A stretch of 64,000 bases of DNA from Symsagittifera roscoffensis (Eukaryota > Xenacoelomorpha > Acoela > Convolutidae): positions 58,389,896 to 58,453,895 of the forward strand of contig NC_087068.1 of the NCBI RefSeq assembly GCF_963678635.1, given 5' to 3'. A model generated the notes under the pieces. It made no database searches. It was not told where the DNA came from and saw nothing but the letters and a program-made list of their open reading frames with translations. The position numbers and the translations under genes are program-made. Every line of letters begins with the position of its first letter. Within the stretch, counting starts at the first letter, position 1. Shown here in pieces: positions 63,226 through 64,000 of this stretch.

Positions 63226-63596
63226 AAATTTCTTCAAACTAATAATAGGAACCTCAAGGATTAAGTCTGCAGCCCCAAACATGCCGGAACCACGGTTCAC
63301 TCGTACAGAGGTGCAAAGCTAGCCGAACTCACCGCTACTGTCTACCGCTACCCCTAGCAGAAACTGAACTGTGTTACTATAGTAGCCGGCTTCAAGAATA
63401 ACTCATATACGGTTTCAGACTTCGCTAACGACTGGACATTTTTAAGTTTAACCGAAATGTGCTTATTATCCCCAAAACCATCCTCTGAGCAAATAATCAC
63501 TTCATAAACAGAAAACTTGGTGCTCTAAATAAGTCTTTTTTTTCGTCTTATTAATACATTTTAGCAATCAAGAATCCAAATTTTCTCCCAACCTAA
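63226..63596. other. Sequence downstream of PLE2, nothing recognised
   Basis: No feature can be supported here. Confidence 0.35.
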
Positions 63597-63989
63597 TTGT
63601 TAATTTTTGTGTCAATATGTTTTGTAAAATTGGTATTCATTTTTTTCTTTATGGTAATAAAGTTTTCAGTTTATTGCTCGCTCAGCCAACTCGTAAATAT
63701 TCACCATAAATATACCCTTCTCATTGCTAAATTAAGGCCGATTGGAAAAGGAGGCATATGGTGTGTCTTTTGCAAAGCATACATCCTTGTCTCATGTAGC
63801 GGGCTACAGAGCAGCAAATTTTACAACGATGTGTTCTCCTGCATACAATGCACCCCGGAAAAAGGTCCAGTTTTGCAAAAGGTCCAACTCAACCATCAGA
63901 CCAACAAGCACAGCCCCCATCACAACTCAAAAAGAAACATCACCGGCAACACTCGAAACAAACGTACTGTCCCGCGCAACACAATCTAA
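63597..63989 (+). other. ORF with a possible Cys-rich finger
   Basis: 130 codons. The second half has CVFCKAYILVSCSGLQSSK followed by FSCIQC, a Cys arrangement like the degenerate PHD-type fingers of some invertebrate retroelement ORF1 proteins (CSGL...C..C). The N-terminal half is hydrophobic and probably not coding. There is an in-frame stop at 63987 and the window ends soon after, so it may be the start of an element that continues outside the window. Confidence 0.3.
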
Positions 63990-64000
63990 TTCATCGCCCC

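Overview
This is a window of a metazoan nuclear genome. It has GT-AG introns, a multi-exon receptor-type gene spread over 22 kb, AT-rich non-coding DNA and several retroelements. No bacterial operons, rRNA genes or CRISPR arrays were seen. The species cannot be fixed from the sequence. An aquatic invertebrate is a reasonable guess, because Penelope-like elements and a giant Ty3/gypsy-type element sit beside a KIAA0319/KIAA0319L-type gene.

Region 1 (about 1-28.1 kb). The minus strand carries a complete KIAA0319L-like gene in 11 exons (28066 down to 5847). All splice junctions agree in phase and the model gives 978 codons plus a stop: signal peptide, MANSC, EGF-like, five PKD domains, a Cys-rich EGF-like module, one transmembrane helix and a cytoplasmic tail. 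Exons 3-5 with their introns were copied in inverted orientation to 2101-4512 (plus strand), downstream of the gene; that copy has a nonsense codon in its exon 5. The duplication edge lies inside a dispersed hairpin-containing repeat that occurs three times in the window. The introns hold a foldback element of about 1.1 kb, a six-copy interspersed repeat family, tRNA-like fragments and a decayed transposon-like coding stretch.

Region 2 (29.07-56.95 kb). A giant LTR retrotransposon of about 27.9 kb, plus orientation, with 0.87-0.88 kb LTRs. It has a long leader with minisatellites, gag, an aspartic protease, Ty3/gypsy-type RT-RNase H and a DDE integrase with a GPF motif. About 10 kb of further coding sequence lies downstream of the integrase. 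This holds a macro-like domain in frame with the integrase but behind a single stop, a coiled-coil ORF, an SGNH/GDSL hydrolase split across two frames, a 1153-codon ORF with a second SGNH-like module, and a roughly 960-codon orphan ORF. Most neighbouring ORFs are related by a -1 frame change; two of these junctions carry in-frame canonical slippery heptamers. Inside the element 5,079 bp (14-bp minisatellite, gag, protease, start of RT) are tandemly duplicated and almost identical. The pol region carries a T7-associated frame change, a frameshift and a TGA, so this copy is probably not autonomous as it stands. This accessory region is the most unusual thing in the window.

Region 3 (57.7-63.2 kb). 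Two Penelope-like elements lie head to head (minus then plus). Both encode an RT with a PHD-type C4HC3 finger inserted between RT motifs B and C, followed by a GIY-YIG endonuclease, and both are broken by stops and frameshifts. A third Penelope fragment (about 28.14-28.31 kb) sits just upstream of the KIAA0319L-like start codon. The last kilobase holds a short ORF with a possible Cys-rich finger of unknown origin.
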